Positions 1-12,553 of a stretch of DNA of 64,000 bases are shown here, in pieces (positions within the stretch are counted from its first letter, which is position 1; each line of letters starts with the position of its first letter). The DNA is taken from NCBI GenBank assembly GCA_022478985.1, contig JAKSZP010000174.1, forward strand, positions 94,664 through 158,663, read 5' to 3'. Position numbers and translations under genes: made by a program. Under the pieces are notes generated by a model that was not told where the DNA came from, ran no database searches, and worked only from the letters and a program-made list of their open reading frames with translations. This stretch comes from Massospora cicadina (lineage: Eukaryota > Entomophthoromycota > Entomophthoromycetes > Entomophthorales > Entomophthoraceae).

Positions 1-31
1 CGTCCCTTACAACTTATCAAACAATGGGGCG

Positions 32-510
32 GTGAAACACGCTAACAGTACCCCTGTCTCTATGTTATGGAAGATGGCCTCCTATAAACCTGCCCACTAT
101 AATCATTATCTAATCAGCGCGTTGCTTGCCTATCAAATAAGCTACCATCAAGTCATTAAAATGTCCCCCTTTGAAGCTCTATATGGATGTGCCCCAGTTC
201 CCAAGTATCATACTTCCTATTCTTGAAACCTCTGCTCCCGAGAACTCCAATTTTACTATGAAGGCCTTAGCCAATGTAATTGTCCAGCTTCAAGCCCTAG
301 CTATGCAAGGCATTGTCACAACCACCAAAAGGGAGACATCTTGACTTAATGTTGGCCAACCCTCCTTACCTGTTTTTAAATTAGGTGACCTTATTCTCTT
401 TATAACCATTGACCCAGGGGTCAACAGAATAATCTCAATGTTCTTTGGTCTGGACCTTATAAGGTCATTCACAAGTTGAACTCTGAGTACTCCATTGCTG
501 ATGTCAATCA
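32..510 (+). pseudogene. Ty3-type integrase C-terminal fragment
   Basis: Remnant of the 3' end of a Ty3-type pol gene. The frame at 32-226 reads through the end of the integrase core, with the typical stretch around SPFEALYG that follows the catalytic domain. In another frame, at about 443-505, there is a clear GPY/F module (WSGPYKVIHKL followed by NSEYSIADV). The integrase joins retrotransposon cDNA into host DNA, and the GPY/F module is its C-terminal part. Several frame changes and stops separate the pieces, so it is dead. The window opens inside it. The same kind of module ends the second G3 reading frame near 52.6 kb, so this may be a relic of an autonomous relative of that family. Confidence 0.6.
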
Positions 511-847
511 GGGATAGTGGTGAATTGAGTGCATGGCTAGTTTCTCCATCCCTATAAACCCTTCTGACAGGATCTTGAGGGGGGCTTTAACAATCAAGTT
601 CGTCTCAATCCTTACATTTTGACTTGGATTCAGATTTTCTAAATCTGAGTCAAAACGCTTTAAAAATACTTTTGGCTCAGTCGTTTTGGGTGCTGGGTTG
701 TGCCTCGCCCAAGTTGTAGAATAAGCTTGTAAGAGCCTAATCAATGACCTGGGTGAGCCCCTGAAGGGCGGCCTTTATAAGGCGTTCCTAGCAATTCCAA
801 AGTTCACTTTGGAATATTAACCTTATCATTCCCTTTCTGGGGAGCAT

Positions 848-1161
848 TGTCAGTTGCTCCCCATATGAGCTCTGGTCGGCGGGCCCTTTTTATTATCCTG
901 AATAAAAACAAAGGTTGTTTCTGGGTTTGCATAACTCACATACCTGTTGGTCTTTTTTGGTGTTTGGTTTCAAGGAGCTTTCATGTGGTTGGGTCAAGCC
1001 AACCTAGAGGACTATGCTTAACCAACTAGGAGTAGGCAATGTTTGGCGCTGTTGGTGCCCCAAACCTTTCCTACTCAGTTAGGCTTCTTTGGTTGCTTGT
1101 TGGTGTGCCAAATAAACATTTAATATAGGTGGTCGGTAACTGAAATTTTCCACCTGTTACA
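848..1161 (+). mobile_element. Putative LTR (TG...CA) after integrase fragment
   Basis: A purine-rich GGGGAGCA motif ends just before TGTCAGTTGC, and a run ending in TGTTACA closes at 1161, giving a TG...CA segment of about 314 bp. It holds a TATA-like and an AATAAA-like motif. It follows the integrase remnant, where a 3' LTR is expected. The purine tract resembles GGGGGAGCAT preceding the LTR-like repeats near 30.97 and 33.28 kb. No second copy or target duplication was found, so the ends are tentative. Confidence 0.35.
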
Positions 1162-1164
1162 GGG

Positions 1165-1615
1165 GCATTTTCAGGATTTGAGATGATGAGAAAGCCAAAG
1201 CCCCTGCTCCAAAATCAAGCCTCAACCAATTGACTCTCAAATTAGCACAAACGGAACCCTATCCTAAAGGCGCCACAATTATATTTGATCAGAAAGCATC
1301 ACATGTACAAGAATCAATGGAATTAGAATCATGAATCCCGTCCCCACTTCCCAAATCATGAGAGCTCTGTCCCCACTACTGCGGTCATGAGGACAACGCA
1401 GTACAATGATGGCAACATCCAGGTGGTTGATCCAGAAGGCAGTAAAAGATTATGATCTCGTGGGGCCACAAAGGTCCATGAAGCACCATGTCCCCACTCG
1501 CCCTATAACTATTGCTACCTTTTAACTCAATAAAGTAGCCTATATTCTCTTCATCTTTTTGTTTTTTGACCTCTCCACTTATTTCCAGCTTTGAGCCCAT
1601 TTTTGGACTTTGGAA
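1165..1615 (+). pseudogene. gag N-terminal fragment, inverted copy of 3.23-3.66 kb
   Basis: Read on the plus strand this segment is homologous to the minus strand of about 3230-3660: both encode a proline and glutamate rich stretch like ...LNQLTL...TEPYP..., then a non-coding-looking part, then a piece reading LNKV. It is therefore an inverted duplicate of part of the gag region of the neighbouring minus-strand element. Stops interrupt it. The minus-strand protease remnant ends abruptly near 1610 where this copy begins, suggesting a rearrangement or a second insertion. Confidence 0.5.
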
Positions 1616-4128
1616 ACATCCAAGAGAACTTTTACACTAAGAAAAACATTGTTAGGTGATCCCACATACATTATAGCTATAACTCAAAGCTTATAAATTA
1701 TCCCTTCCACTTTGGTATTGGTTCCTTTATACTTTGGCAGGAGGTCTAACATCTCTTTGAGGAGGAACGTTCCATTGAGCTTTCAGGCGGTCTTAGGATA
1801 CTTCTTCGTGATCTCCAGTAGACTTTGCACACTAGAGATGGGTTGAATCAATAGGGTAAGTTATTGATCAGCATCTCTGGAAACTTCAGTTTCACAGAGG
1901 CACACTATATCTGAGGTAAGTGCCTTTTGGAACCTGGGTGTCACTGATATTTTTGGCATTCATGTGGTCCAAAATGGTGAGCTCAGTGGGTGAACTTAAA
2001 TTATAATAACCTGTGGCCTCATAATCCCATTAAGAGTTGTCACCGGATTCATTATAATACACATGAGATTAAGTGATAAGCAATGTTTTGCTTTCAGGTA
2101 CTTTGGGTCAGTCAGCTTTAGAGGTGCCAGACCTTAAGCTGACCTTCCTTTTTCCTGTTTGGTAAGTGCAGACTCTTCTTAAACCACCTATTCGCAGTAT
2201 GGTTGTTTTTCTTGAAATGGTTACACCTTGGCTTCTCCTCCTTCTTAGGCTTCGCTTCCTCCACGGTATACACCATGGGTTTTGTGGAAACTTTTTGGGA
2301 GGTCTCAGTTTGTATATATCAACCATATCAAACATGGCTTTTTTAATGTCTAAGATGGAATTGAATATTAGTTTGACAGATGCGCCACACATGGTTAGTT
2401 CAAGGTTACTATGTAAATCTGCAAGACAGTGGCTATGTCATCATCCAAAGTAAGCATTTTAAGGTCAACAGCATTTGTGTCTCTTCATAAAAGCAATCAG
2501 AAAATTTGGCAAGGGTTTCATTTTGGCGTAGCACAATTCTCATGAAAGCCTGTTTCTTCATGATCAGGCTTTGCTTGGAACCAGATGCTTTAACGAGCGC
2601 TTCCTTCATTTCTCTCCATGCATGCAGGTCATTTATATGAGGCACCATAGCCTCTTGGGCTAATTGTCTAAAACAATATAAATTATGCTTAACTTTTGAT
2701 GATAAGTTACACCTTCCATTACAGTTTAATATAAATAAAGGAAAGATGCAATATTTCCTTAACCAGGAATAAACTTGTCCTTGAACGTAGGCTTAAAGTT
2801 AGTGACCTCTCTTCCTGTAACAATGTGTACTCTGTGAGCTTCAGATTTGGTAATTTTGGTATGTGTGTCACTCTGTAAAAATCGACTCATAAGGTGACAT
2901 ATTTGATCATGTAGAGTGTTGAGATGTTGCTCCATTTCCTCCATGGTAATTCTTGGAGTGAACCCAGCAGAAAATTCTTTCTTTTAAACTTTGTCATTCT
3001 TTAAGTTCTTAATACAGATGTCCAAATTGTGTTTTTGTTGGTGAGCAATTGGGCGGTAAGTTCACAAAAGCTGTCCTCATCCTCTGATACTCCAATGCGC
3101 CGATTCAAGTCCTTCATCACTTTGCATTCAGTGCTCTGAGGAGGCTTGTTGGTCTTGGCTTTCAACTCTTCTGTAAGAATGTTACATCATTGCTCATTGT
3201 TGGCACAATAGTTCTCTTGAATGACGCCAAAGTTCTAAAATGGGCTCAAAACTGTAAATTAGAAAAAAAGCTAAAAAGAAAAGTTGTGGTGAATATAGAT
3301 ACTTTATTGAATTAGAAAGTGTCAATGCATATAGGGTGTGTAGGGACACGGTGCCTCAAGGACCTTTGTGGCCCCATATTATAAGGATCTTTCTCTGCCT
3401 TTCAGATTGATCGCCTGGTCAGCGCCCTAATTGTGCTACGTCGTCCTCATGACCGCAGTGGTGGGGCTGTGCCTCTCATTATTTGGAAGTGAGGACAGGA
3501 TTCCTGAAGGTGTTTCCATTGATTCTCATATTCTTGATGCTTCCTGATCAAATCTAGTTTTGGTGTCTTCAGGGTAAGGTTCCGTTTCTGCTGGTTCAAG
3601 AGTCAATCTGTTGAGGCTCAATTCGGGAGCAGGGATTTTGACTTGCTCAACATCTTAAATCCCAACACTCATAGATTTTGTGGGGATGGTAGACTTGATT
3701 TATGTCTTCTCAACTGTGCGATTTGCTCTCATGTCTTTCTCCAATTTGTTGAGTCACTCAGTAATGTAAAGAGTAGACGCCTGGGCTGCACAGGATGCCA
3801 GATACTGCTCAACATGGGTCACTTAGGAATTACAAGCAAAAGATACTGATGAGGTCTCAGAGGTTTGCTGGGCCTTCAGCTCATCAATTCTTTGTAGGTC
3901 TTGCTCTAGCTGGGACTTGAGGAGGGTGATCTGTTCTTCAACTTGATGGCGGTTAGTAGAATCTTGAGCTGCCATTTCGCCATGGGCCTCAATAACCTGT
4001 CTTCAGAGCTCTTTGTCAAAGTCGTTGAGTAATTTTATGGTATTTTTGGTCAACTCCAAGATGTCCTTTAAGGGAAGCTTCATAGCTTCATCCACATACT
4101 TGGTAATGCCAGAATCAATGATCCCCAT
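1610..4128 (-). pseudogene. E1: degenerate gag-protease of a pol-less LTR element
   Basis: Minus-strand remnant of the same gag-protease family as G3 (52.5-55.2 kb). In order: a coiled-coil-like N-terminus starting near 4128; the gag core at 2648-2433 with GSKQSL...KQAFMR (G3 has GSKQSLYREKQAFMR); a piece at 2392-2108 with DIKKAMFDM...KLRP (G3 DIKEALLDV...ELRP); then, through stops, a protease-like region with LDHMNAKN, KYPKTA, LLKEMLDLLPK and VGSPNNVF. The catalytic Asp of the protease motif is not preserved. Gag packages the RNA and the protease would process it. No reverse transcriptase or integrase is attached. Confidence 0.6.
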
Positions 4129-4681
4129 CTGGTTATGAAGTTGTATGTATAAGAACGTTTCACTTTAAATCAAGTGGTGGATGTAACCTATACTTTGAGA
4201 TGCTAAATTATATATCTGTTTATAGGCCACTCAGGAGGCCCTTGGGTATTGGTATAATGGTGAAGTTCATCATTATGGATTCTTATAAATTTACAATATG
4301 ATAGAGTGTAGGACGTATGAATACATGATATAGCGAGATAGAGTAGCCTTTGATCCATAGCTCTCTGTAGAGCATAAATTTATATAGGCTCATGAGAATC
4401 CTGTCCACGGCAGGTTCCCTATTATGGCTGGATCTTTTTTCTGGGTCAATGACTCCAAAAATTAAGTCTCAAATTCCTTCATTGAAAGTCCAAGTTAGAT
4501 GAAGAAATATTATAATCTCTATAGGATTTTCTTGAAGTTCTAAAATGTGACAATGTTCAGACTTCTCATTAAGTTATCTTCTTCACTGTTTCTGCTGAGC
4601 ACCCAGTGGGTAACACTATCAATCCTGTTATTTTACATATTATGATCAATTAGGTCCAGGTATTGTTAAGCATTGGTTGAG

Positions 4682-4699
4682 CCCATGTAGCGAGCATCA
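4682..4699 (-). promoter_or_regulatory. Primer-binding site of E1
   Basis: On the minus strand this reads TGATGCTCGCTACATGGG, matching the G3 site (TGGTGCTCACTACATGGG) at 16 of 18 positions. It sits 3 nt inside a TGTTGG...-type LTR edge at 4703 and upstream of gag, as a tRNA primer site should. The LTR would extend rightward from 4703, but I could not place its far end. Confidence 0.55.
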
Positions 4700-5082
4700 G
4701 CCTGTTGGTATTCCATATATTATCTCAATGGTGCTATGTCCAAGAATGCTGACAGTCAAAACTTGAAGCCGTCTAAGATGCATGACAAATAAAATTAAAC
4801 TTTAAAGGGTGTTAAGTTATTGATTATGTCCTGTCATCCAGAGTATTCATCTTATGGTAAGTATGGTGAAAATGGACTTATAGAAGTTATGTACAAAACA
4901 TGATATAGAACTAATGACAACTTTATTGTGGTATAAAACAGAGAGTTTTATTTCATACTCAACAATAAACCCCAAGAGGAAAAGATTATTAAATTAATGG
5001 ATGGAGAAATCCGGATGAGAGGCTCTTGGTTAAGTGATGCATCCAGATGGTATAATGCTTTTGTAGCGTTTTTTGATAGAGC

Positions 5083-5136
5083 AAAAATGTATGTTGTTTT
5101 GGGACCATCTAGTACTAAAAAAAATGTATGTTGTTT
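5083..5136 (+). mobile_element. Ultrashort retroposon copy 1 with 17-bp target duplication
   Basis: A 20-bp insert, TGGGACCATCTAGTACTAAA (5100-5119), lies between two perfect copies of AAAAATGTATGTTGTTT (5083-5099 and 5120-5136). The insert ends in an A-run that merges with the A-rich start of the duplication, as target-primed reverse transcription produces. The same 3' end occurs at 28.30, 28.90 and 62.81 kb, each with a different duplication. Confidence 0.8.
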
Positions 5137-5399
5137 ATACCAAGTTGGATGATACTTTTATTACTTAGGTTTATTGCTAGGAAGATTCTTGATTATTATT
5201 CTTTTGTAGGTTCATCTTAATTTACTGCCATGTGTGCCACCTTGTGTACTGGTCACCTGACATTCTAATGATCCTTCATTTCAATTAAGCAGGATTTCAT
5301 ATTGAGGTATCTTAGGCTCAATTTTGTCTAACATAATTTTCCTAATGTCGATTTGAACCTTACTGACTATCAATTTTCCTTGATTAATTGAAGTAACTT

Positions 5400-7700
5400 C
5401 TTTAACCCCCTTCTTGAGTCTAGGCATCAATTCTGTCATGGAAGTTAAATGGTTGATATTCTTCCCATTATGTATGATATCCTGATATCTAAAAGATACT
5501 AGGGGATCAAATCCCTATCCAACTAAGGCTTATCAGATGTTCAAGAGCAGATGAAGTCATGCCAAAAGAAAAAAAGGAACATTTGATCATGTTTGTTAAT
5601 ACTCTTGAGATTCCATGGGCTTCTCCATTCTTGATTATTTAAAAATGAAATATGGCAGTAATAGGGTCTTTATTGACTACCAGAAGATCAATAATATTAT
5701 AAAGAAGGACTATTATCTTCTCCCAAAGATTGATGACGCCCTAGATAAGCTTGGGGGTTCAAGTTATTCTTGGAAATAAATTTAATAAGCAGGTATTGGA
5801 AGATTGACATTCCTGGGACTGGGCAAGAAAAATGCGCTATTATAATTCTGAAAGGGTTATTTTAACAAACAAGTATGCCCCAAGGGCTTTATAATGCTCC
5901 AGCAACGTTTCATTGGTTATATAACATCCTGGCCATATCAAATTGCCATGTGTAAAATTGTACTTAAAGACATTAACGTTTTCAGCTGCACCTTTGACAA
6001 CCATATAAACAATTAGAAGAAGTTTTTTAAGAGGTTAGCAGCTGCAAACTTAACTATTAATCCCCAGAAATGATAATTCTAAAGGATTATCTGGAGGACC
6101 TTGGGATCTTTATTGATAAGGGAAGTCTTCAGCCACAACTAACCAAACTAAATGCCATTTCAAAGATGAAGAGGCCAGAATCAAAATGGGATATTCAAGT
6201 CTTCCTGTAAATTATTGTTTATTATTGCTAATTTATTGCCAGTTTCTATAGTATTTCAGAGCCTTTATTTTATCTACTTAAGGGTAAGATCACTTTTGAT
6301 TAAAATTTGGCCTTCCAAAAGGCGTTTGACCTGCTTTGTTCGGCATTTCTAGCAACAATAAAAAAATATCCTAATCTTTGACTGGGAATTCATCTTTCAG
6401 GCAGATACTTCCTTAACAGCAGTAGGAGTAATTCTGAGCCAAGTGGGGGAAGATGGTGAAGAGCACCCAGTAGCATATGCCATTTGAACCTTAAATTTCC
6501 ACAAGACAGATTATACTTTGGTGTAAATGGAATGCTTGATGTTTATATATGCCTATAAGCAGTTCTGTGTCTATCTACATAAGACTCATTTTACCGTGCT
6601 TACCAATCATGCATCTCATAGTTGGCTCATTAATTTATAGGAGCCAGAAGGACGTCTGGCGCGCTGGGAACTCAAGTTTAAGGCTTATGACTAAACCATC
6701 AAGCATCAGTCTGGCGTTAAGCATCAGAATGCCAATTGCTTGTCTTGTCTGCCAAACATGCAACTCTAAGTCAGCTCGTAGATACCCAATTTCAGAAAAT
6801 GATCAGTGAGGCTTGTGGCGATGAGCCTAAACTGGTACAGAATATTATTTCCACTTTTTAAAAAGAAACTTATATGGAAAACAAATCCCATTTAAAGTTA
6901 ATGATGGTAAGAAATATATTGCCTTTGACCTTTATCTCAAATGGATATAACTTTTGGCTGTGCATAAGGCCACTAGGAATGAAGAATTAAGAAGACCAAG
7001 GAACAACTCAAGCAGAATTGCTATTGGAAATCAGTGCATTTTGATATCCACAAAACCTTGAGCTGTTGTAAAGAGTGTCAAGGAGAGAAGTACTTCCAAA
7101 AAGCTACTTTGTACTAGCTTTTTTGGCCAAAATTTGCCTTAATATTGTTTCCATAGATGTTGGTGGACCCATCCTGGTTAGCATTGTTAAAGCTAAGTAT
7201 TATCATAGCAATTGATCACCTGACCAAATTGGTCAAAGACAGAGATAATTGGGAAGTAGGGGCTACTACCATTAACTTCATCTTGAAGCAGATCATTCAC
7301 CAGCACGGATGTCCACAAAAATTTTGAAAGATAATAGCACAAATTTAACTGCAAATGCCCTCCAGAAACTCAATAAGCTGATGGAAGTATGAGGCGTGCT
7401 TTCAACTCCATATCTCCCAGAAACTAATGGTGCAGTTAGATTAGTTAATGGAACACTTGTAAACATTATTAGGAAGTTAACTCCCAAAAGCTCTCATAAT
7501 GGAGTATATTTCTTCGCTTAGTCATATTTGCTTTCAATATCTCATATCGCTTGGCCACCAAAAATTTCTCATTCCAACTGCTCCATGAGAAGCATCCATC
7601 CTTGCTGCCATTGCTATATTCCATTCTCCAAAACCCTCAAGATACAACGCATCCACAGTAAGTCAAGTGGCTTGGTGAAACTTTAATCAAACTGTAAGCC
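5400..7700 (+). pseudogene. E0: degenerate Ty3 pol (RT, RNase H, integrase)
   Basis: Fragments of pol in shifting frames. Around 5650-5760 the text reads like RT motif 1-2 (FIDYQKINNIIKKDYYLLPK followed by IDDALDKL). RNase H-like sequence follows at about 6330-6800 in several frames. Integrase-like sequence lies at about 7020-7490: zinc-binding-like CKECQGE, core pieces IAIDHLTKLV and QIIHQHGCPQ, and TPYLPETNGA near the third catalytic residue. Frameshifts and stops are dense and the region is AT-rich. It is an old relic and could be the pol of an autonomous relative of E1, E2 and G3; that link is inference. Confidence 0.55.
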
Positions 7701-8065
7701 CAGGCCTTTGGTAAAATTTTGAACTACAAGAGGCCCAACATGAAAAAGACTAGAAAACCCAATAGATCTTTTAGTTCATTGTAGGTGATGCATATTATAA
7801 ATAATACTTATGGTTTGGGCCAAACTCAAAAGTAAATTGGAATTAGGTACCCATACAGTTTAATTTAGAAAACCTCAAACTTTACCTACACAAATTAGGG
7901 TAAAAGTTTCTGGACACCTATATAATCAAATCCATCTCAAATTACTAAGAAAATTAAAAACCTGGAATATTAAAGATAGTATAAAATATAAAAATTGATT
8001 AAAAAATTATAATAATAAAGAAAATAAAGAAAATATAATATATGGTAAATACATTCTAATATATA

Positions 8066-9984
8066 CTCTCTGCTCAGCATAACTTTTTGAACAATTTATT
8101 CATTAATTTAAAAGCAAACACTTAATTGCACACCAAAGTCTTGCTCCAAAGTTGTCAGATCCCCCGCTGACTGTCCCAGCATGGGGCAGTGGTGAAACTC
8201 CCCCTCCATTTTCCATCTGACAGGAAAACGCGCTCAGACTGGCTCGCCCAGTCCTTCCAAACCCTTGGGATGATACGTTCCTCCCAAGGATCTCGATGCC
8301 CATCTTGCCCAAACCCAAGCGGTGCCCCGCTGCCCCCTGGTGCTCCCCTGGAGCAACATGCATTTCAGCCTTAGGGTCAAATATGGGAAATTCTTCCCCT
8401 ACAATGACTAAGCCATTATCAAAATGGCTCAGGTGGTGATAATACCATCCTGTTTTATTGACTTCTGCCCCTATAAGTGGTACTTTGATCTTGGCTTTTC
8501 CTGTGAAGCTGATGCAGCCACTGCGGCAATGGCGCCATTAATATTTAACAATATTCCCCTCCCAACAACTTGGACCCAGCTCCCAACGGACACCACCTTG
8601 GTGGTCCAGTTCACTGGTTTGCCACCCACCTCCCCACTGAAGTGCTCCACCAGGAGCTGATGGAAGGTTTGGCAGCCTACGGCGCCAACCCCATCTTGCA
8701 ATTTGTGGTCCCAAATGGGGCCACACGCCTCGCTGGGCCTCAGGAATATGCCACAATAAGCCCTGAATTCACTAAAAATTTTTTGGCAATTCCACCTTGC
8801 GCCACCATCCTATCTTCCCCCAACCATCCATTCTGGGCCCATGTCAAGGGCAAATGGACGATTTGTTTATCCTGTTTTGAGTTAGACCACTTGAAACGCA
8901 AATGCCCATATTCAGAAACTTCCACTGATGCTGAAAGTTTGCCCAACGCCCACCAATCTGCCACCCACCTCAAGCCAACTCTTATATGAGGTATGATCCT
9001 ACCTTTCCCTCCTCCAATGCCTGATGCTGCAGCTGCACCTGCAGCCACCAATCAGCATCCACCTAGCCTCAGGGCCATGCATGATTCTTCCAATCAAGCG
9101 CAGGATTGGACCCCAGTTCAATCCCAGGCAAACTCCAGAAAACTAGCCAATCCTCAACCATATACTGATTCCCCAATCCAATTCAACCAAAACCCATGGG
9201 AGTATTTGGATGAAATTGATAATCAGGCAATGTCATTGAAGAACTGTTGCTGCAAGTTGAGCAGCTCTGTAACACAGAATGGGATGCAAAATTCCCGCCT
9301 CAGAAATATGTCCCACAACCTAACGCCAAACCATTCTACAGTGACCACCAGCTTGCAGTAGAAGAAGCTGCCACACCAGATTGCCATCTGCTCTGCAAAG
9401 CTGCCGCCAAATCTGTGGCTGTGCTCTCAGGAGGAATTCCACCTCCCGTTATCCCCAAAGTTCTTACTGCACAAAGTAAGATCAACATGAAAACTTTACA
9501 CAAAAACGTCACTGAAGCCATTCAGAACGTGGTAACAGTAGCACAGGATCTGAAAGCAAAAATAACCTGAACCAACATTGCCACGTTTGTTAAAATCCCA
9601 GAAGCCCACCTCAAAGCTAAATTTTCTTTGGCCAACTACATTGTTGGTATAATGATAGCTGGCAACTATTCAGAAGTTCCAGTCATCAAGGATATTGGAC
9701 CCCATACCGCCAATGCCCCCACTCTCTTACTATCTGCCTTAACATGCACCCTAATCTGGGATGAGATGGATGCAGCTGAAGACGAGCCCTCTGATCCCCC
9801 CCGTCCACCATGGAGGGATAGCAGTATTCGCTGCCCACCTGGCTTGATATTTTGTTAGGTATGATTCAATCAATCCATCCATTTTGGGCGTTTTGTTTGA
9901 ATCGTTATTTTTTAGTATGATTTTTAGTTTTAGTTTGGTAATGTCCATACCCTGGTCAGCTTACCTCGGTTAAATAAAATATAA
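8066..9984 (+). mobile_element. ORF1-only LINE relative with 11-bp target duplication
   Basis: The 1.9-kb unit is bounded by TCTAATATATA at 8055-8065 and again at 9985-9995. Its coding part is a LINE-type ORF1 with a zinc knuckle, and its 3' end reads CCTGGTCAGCTTACCTCGG then TTAAATAAAATATAAT, similar to the ends of the LINE at 20.9 kb and of the SINEs. No endonuclease or reverse transcriptase lies between ORF1 and the tail, so it is non-autonomous, like the mammalian HAL1 half-LINEs, or an internally deleted copy. The matched duplication argues that it moved as this short form. Confidence 0.6.
8424..9570 (+). pseudogene. LINE ORF1 (zinc knuckle protein), frameshifted
   Basis: Nucleic-acid binding ORF1 remnant. 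The frame at 8570-8989 holds a region rich in hydrophobic and Pro residues and then a perfect CCHC zinc knuckle, CLSCFELDHLKRKC (C-x2-C-x4-H-x4-C), near 8856-8898. The order resembles the minus-strand LINE ORF1 at 25.7-25.3 kb, where a knuckle of the same spacing follows a similar domain. Downstream open stretches at 8993-9361, 9247-9570 and 9628-9858 are Pro/Ala/Asn-rich and continue the protein with frame changes. No start codon could be chosen with confidence. ORF1 proteins coat LINE RNA. Confidence 0.5.
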
Positions 9985-9995
9985 TCTAATATATA

Positions 9996-11345
9996 ATGAT
10001 AAATTAAAAAAGAGGAAGATATATAATTAATATTAAAATTATACTATTATTTGCTTTTGACAAGTGGAGGAGAATTGGGCTCCAATTTTTTATTAATTTG
10101 AGTTACTTCCACTCAGTCTAAACGCAGAGAAACAATAAATAAAGCCATAGTAATATTTAGCCAGATGCATCTTGTGCTGTTAGCATTGGATTCCCAATAA
10201 ACAATAAGAAAGGGGTTGGAAAATCTTTGACAGTGATCTGATCTAAGCCACATTCAGAGGAAAGCAAACACACAGGAGAAGACAATGTATTATGAAGTCA
10301 GTTTGGTACTGTTGAACCTCTGGGGTTGAGAGACACACAATAAACTTCTGATTGCCACCATTCAATGGTGACTTATGCAGTAATTAACCTGAATGCAATA
10401 TCTAGGGATGAATAGCATGAATGGATGAGTAAGGCCATCTTAGGAAGGTAGTTATCAGCGCTATTTTTGTGTAGTTTCTGTAAAGCTGACCTATTTGTCA
10501 AATGAAAATGAACATTGTGGATATCATGGGTGCTCAAACCCAGTAAATAATCATATTTATTATGACTCCATAGTGTAACTGATTAAGAAATAATAACCTT
10601 CTGAGTGAAAGCTTCCACCTAAAGCAAATCTTGTGGCAGAATAGAGAAATCTTCAGCTAAAACCTGTTAAAAGTGGCCAAAAAATTACTCAAATTCAGCC
10701 CTAGTTTGCTCCAGTGAATGGCCTTGTCAAATGTTGTTAGATGACCTCAGAACTGCCAAAAAATTTAAAGGGCATTGGGAAAAATTGAAGACAAAAAGAA
10801 ACTCTGCCAAAAAGTCTCCACCCCAAAAAAAGCTCCTTGAGCGAAGTTCTGATCCTCAAGTTTGAGGACATGACCAAACCCTTCTTCTTGAGGACCCAAA
10901 GAGGAGTATAACTGAAGTTCATAACTTGTAGAACTTACAATAATTTCTCTGACTTAAGTAACCTCCCCTTGATAATAGTATCTGGCTGAGTAAAGGTGAT
11001 TACAGTTTGGCACATTTATTAACTTGCTTGACTCATGTTCCCGCATAGAACCAACATAAGCTGTAGCTTATTATATGAGTAATGTGATTATTGGTAACGC
11101 TATTTATGATCAAGATTTTCAATATAACAGCAATATGCTGAGGTCAAACTAATAACTGGCTTTGAAGAGAGAATTTGGAATTTCATGTTTTAAAAATCTT
11201 TTCAAGTGGAGGGAAAGGTTAGATTTTAATGGTTGACTTAAAAAGTAAACCATATAAGAAAACTATTAATGCTGAAAAATTACTCTCATTGATAGATCCC
11301 TTGATCCTTCCCAATTTATCAGCATAACCTGATATTGGACCCCAT
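9996..11345. other. No recognisable gene
   Basis: AT-rich sequence between two mobile elements. The open frame on the minus strand at 10737-10922 shows no recognisable motif. Probably decayed repeat DNA, but I see nothing that identifies it. Confidence 0.4.
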
Positions 11346-11993
11346 TGTTGCAATCAGCGCTTGGGAGTCAATAATAAATGCACATGTTGAGACTTTGTAT
11401 ATAGCTATATGGGGAACTGTATGTAGACAGTAACCCTAAAGCCAGATGATAAGAAGATTATTTTCAAAGCTTTTTATTAAAACAACTAAAATTTAGATAG
11501 GGGAAAGAGAGATATCTATAATTTTGCATTCCCATCATAAACTTCACACTATAGTACTATTTAGCGCATAAATATTCTGAAAAAGAGTAGACATCATTGG
11601 CTTGGATTTTTGGGGATAAAACCCTTGATGAATGTTTTGCAACAGCAGGGAAAGAGAGAAAGTAAGAAAAGAAATAAAAACAAATAACTTAAATTTAATT
11701 TACAAATCCATAACGCTTCATAAATTGTAGGAAAAAAAACAGGGGTAATTCTGGCAAGGTGGTAAGAATTTGATCCTCAATAGCTATGCAGCTACATATA
11801 AAAAGTGGGTTTGTGGGCAAGGTAATCCGCCAAACCTTAATTCAGTGAATTCCCAGTTATGTTGGGACAATCCGCCATAACTTAATTTGACATATTAACA
11901 TCAGTGACTAGGCCTGAGAAATTGAACCCTTAGTCTATAATAAAGAAGATAAAAATAAATTAAAGAGAATGGTTGGTCAAACCAAATTTCACA
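11346..11993 (-). repeat. E2 3' LTR
   Basis: About 648 bp, aligning along its length with 14413-15062 (shared landmarks: GACATCATTGGCTTGGATTT, AATTTGATCCTCAATAGCTA, TTGGGACAATC.GCCATAACT). The purine tract GAGGAAAA adjoins its upstream edge on the minus strand, as expected for a 3' LTR. Confidence 0.75.
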
Positions 11994-12553
11994 TTTTCCT
12001 CATTTGACTAAACATTCTATCACAAAAAATCAGGGGCTAGTGGTGACTAGAAGGATTAGGCTGCCAGGCAAGGCAGCACATAAGCATAAGCAATGATCTT
12101 ATGCTATTGAATATGCACTGTGTAAGAGCAGTTATTTTCTAAAGATAACTTAATCTCTCCATGATTCAGGTAAATGGCACCAGCAGCGGCAGAAAGATTT
12201 TTTGGAATGGTGAAGTGGTGGAAGGATCTTATCATTCATACCTTTGAGAATTTATAAGGTAATATCAGTTTCAATGAGGGCCTGATGCCCTGGTTTTATA
12301 GTGTATTTTTGTACAGAGTGGAGGGGAATCCCTTGCGCTTGGTCACTCAGTGTGATAAATTTAGAGGCTACATCTCCCTTTGTGGTAATCAATGGGAACA
12401 CTCCCCACGTTATACTCAACATTTACAATTAAATAAGGTGTTAGTGTAGATTTCCTTAAAGTGACAGATTCAGCTTCCACTGGATTTGAAGCTGCATGAG
12501 CACAGTATGTCCGTTGTACACTTGACTATAATCTTCATCTGAAAAGAATTCCG

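Noticed and set aside
6549..6809. 86-codon frame inside the E0 pol relic
   Set aside because: Out of frame with the RNase H-like sequence there; a shadow frame.
8103..9051. Minus-strand open frames opposite the LINE ORF1
   Set aside because: They are antisense to the zinc-knuckle frame and show no motif.
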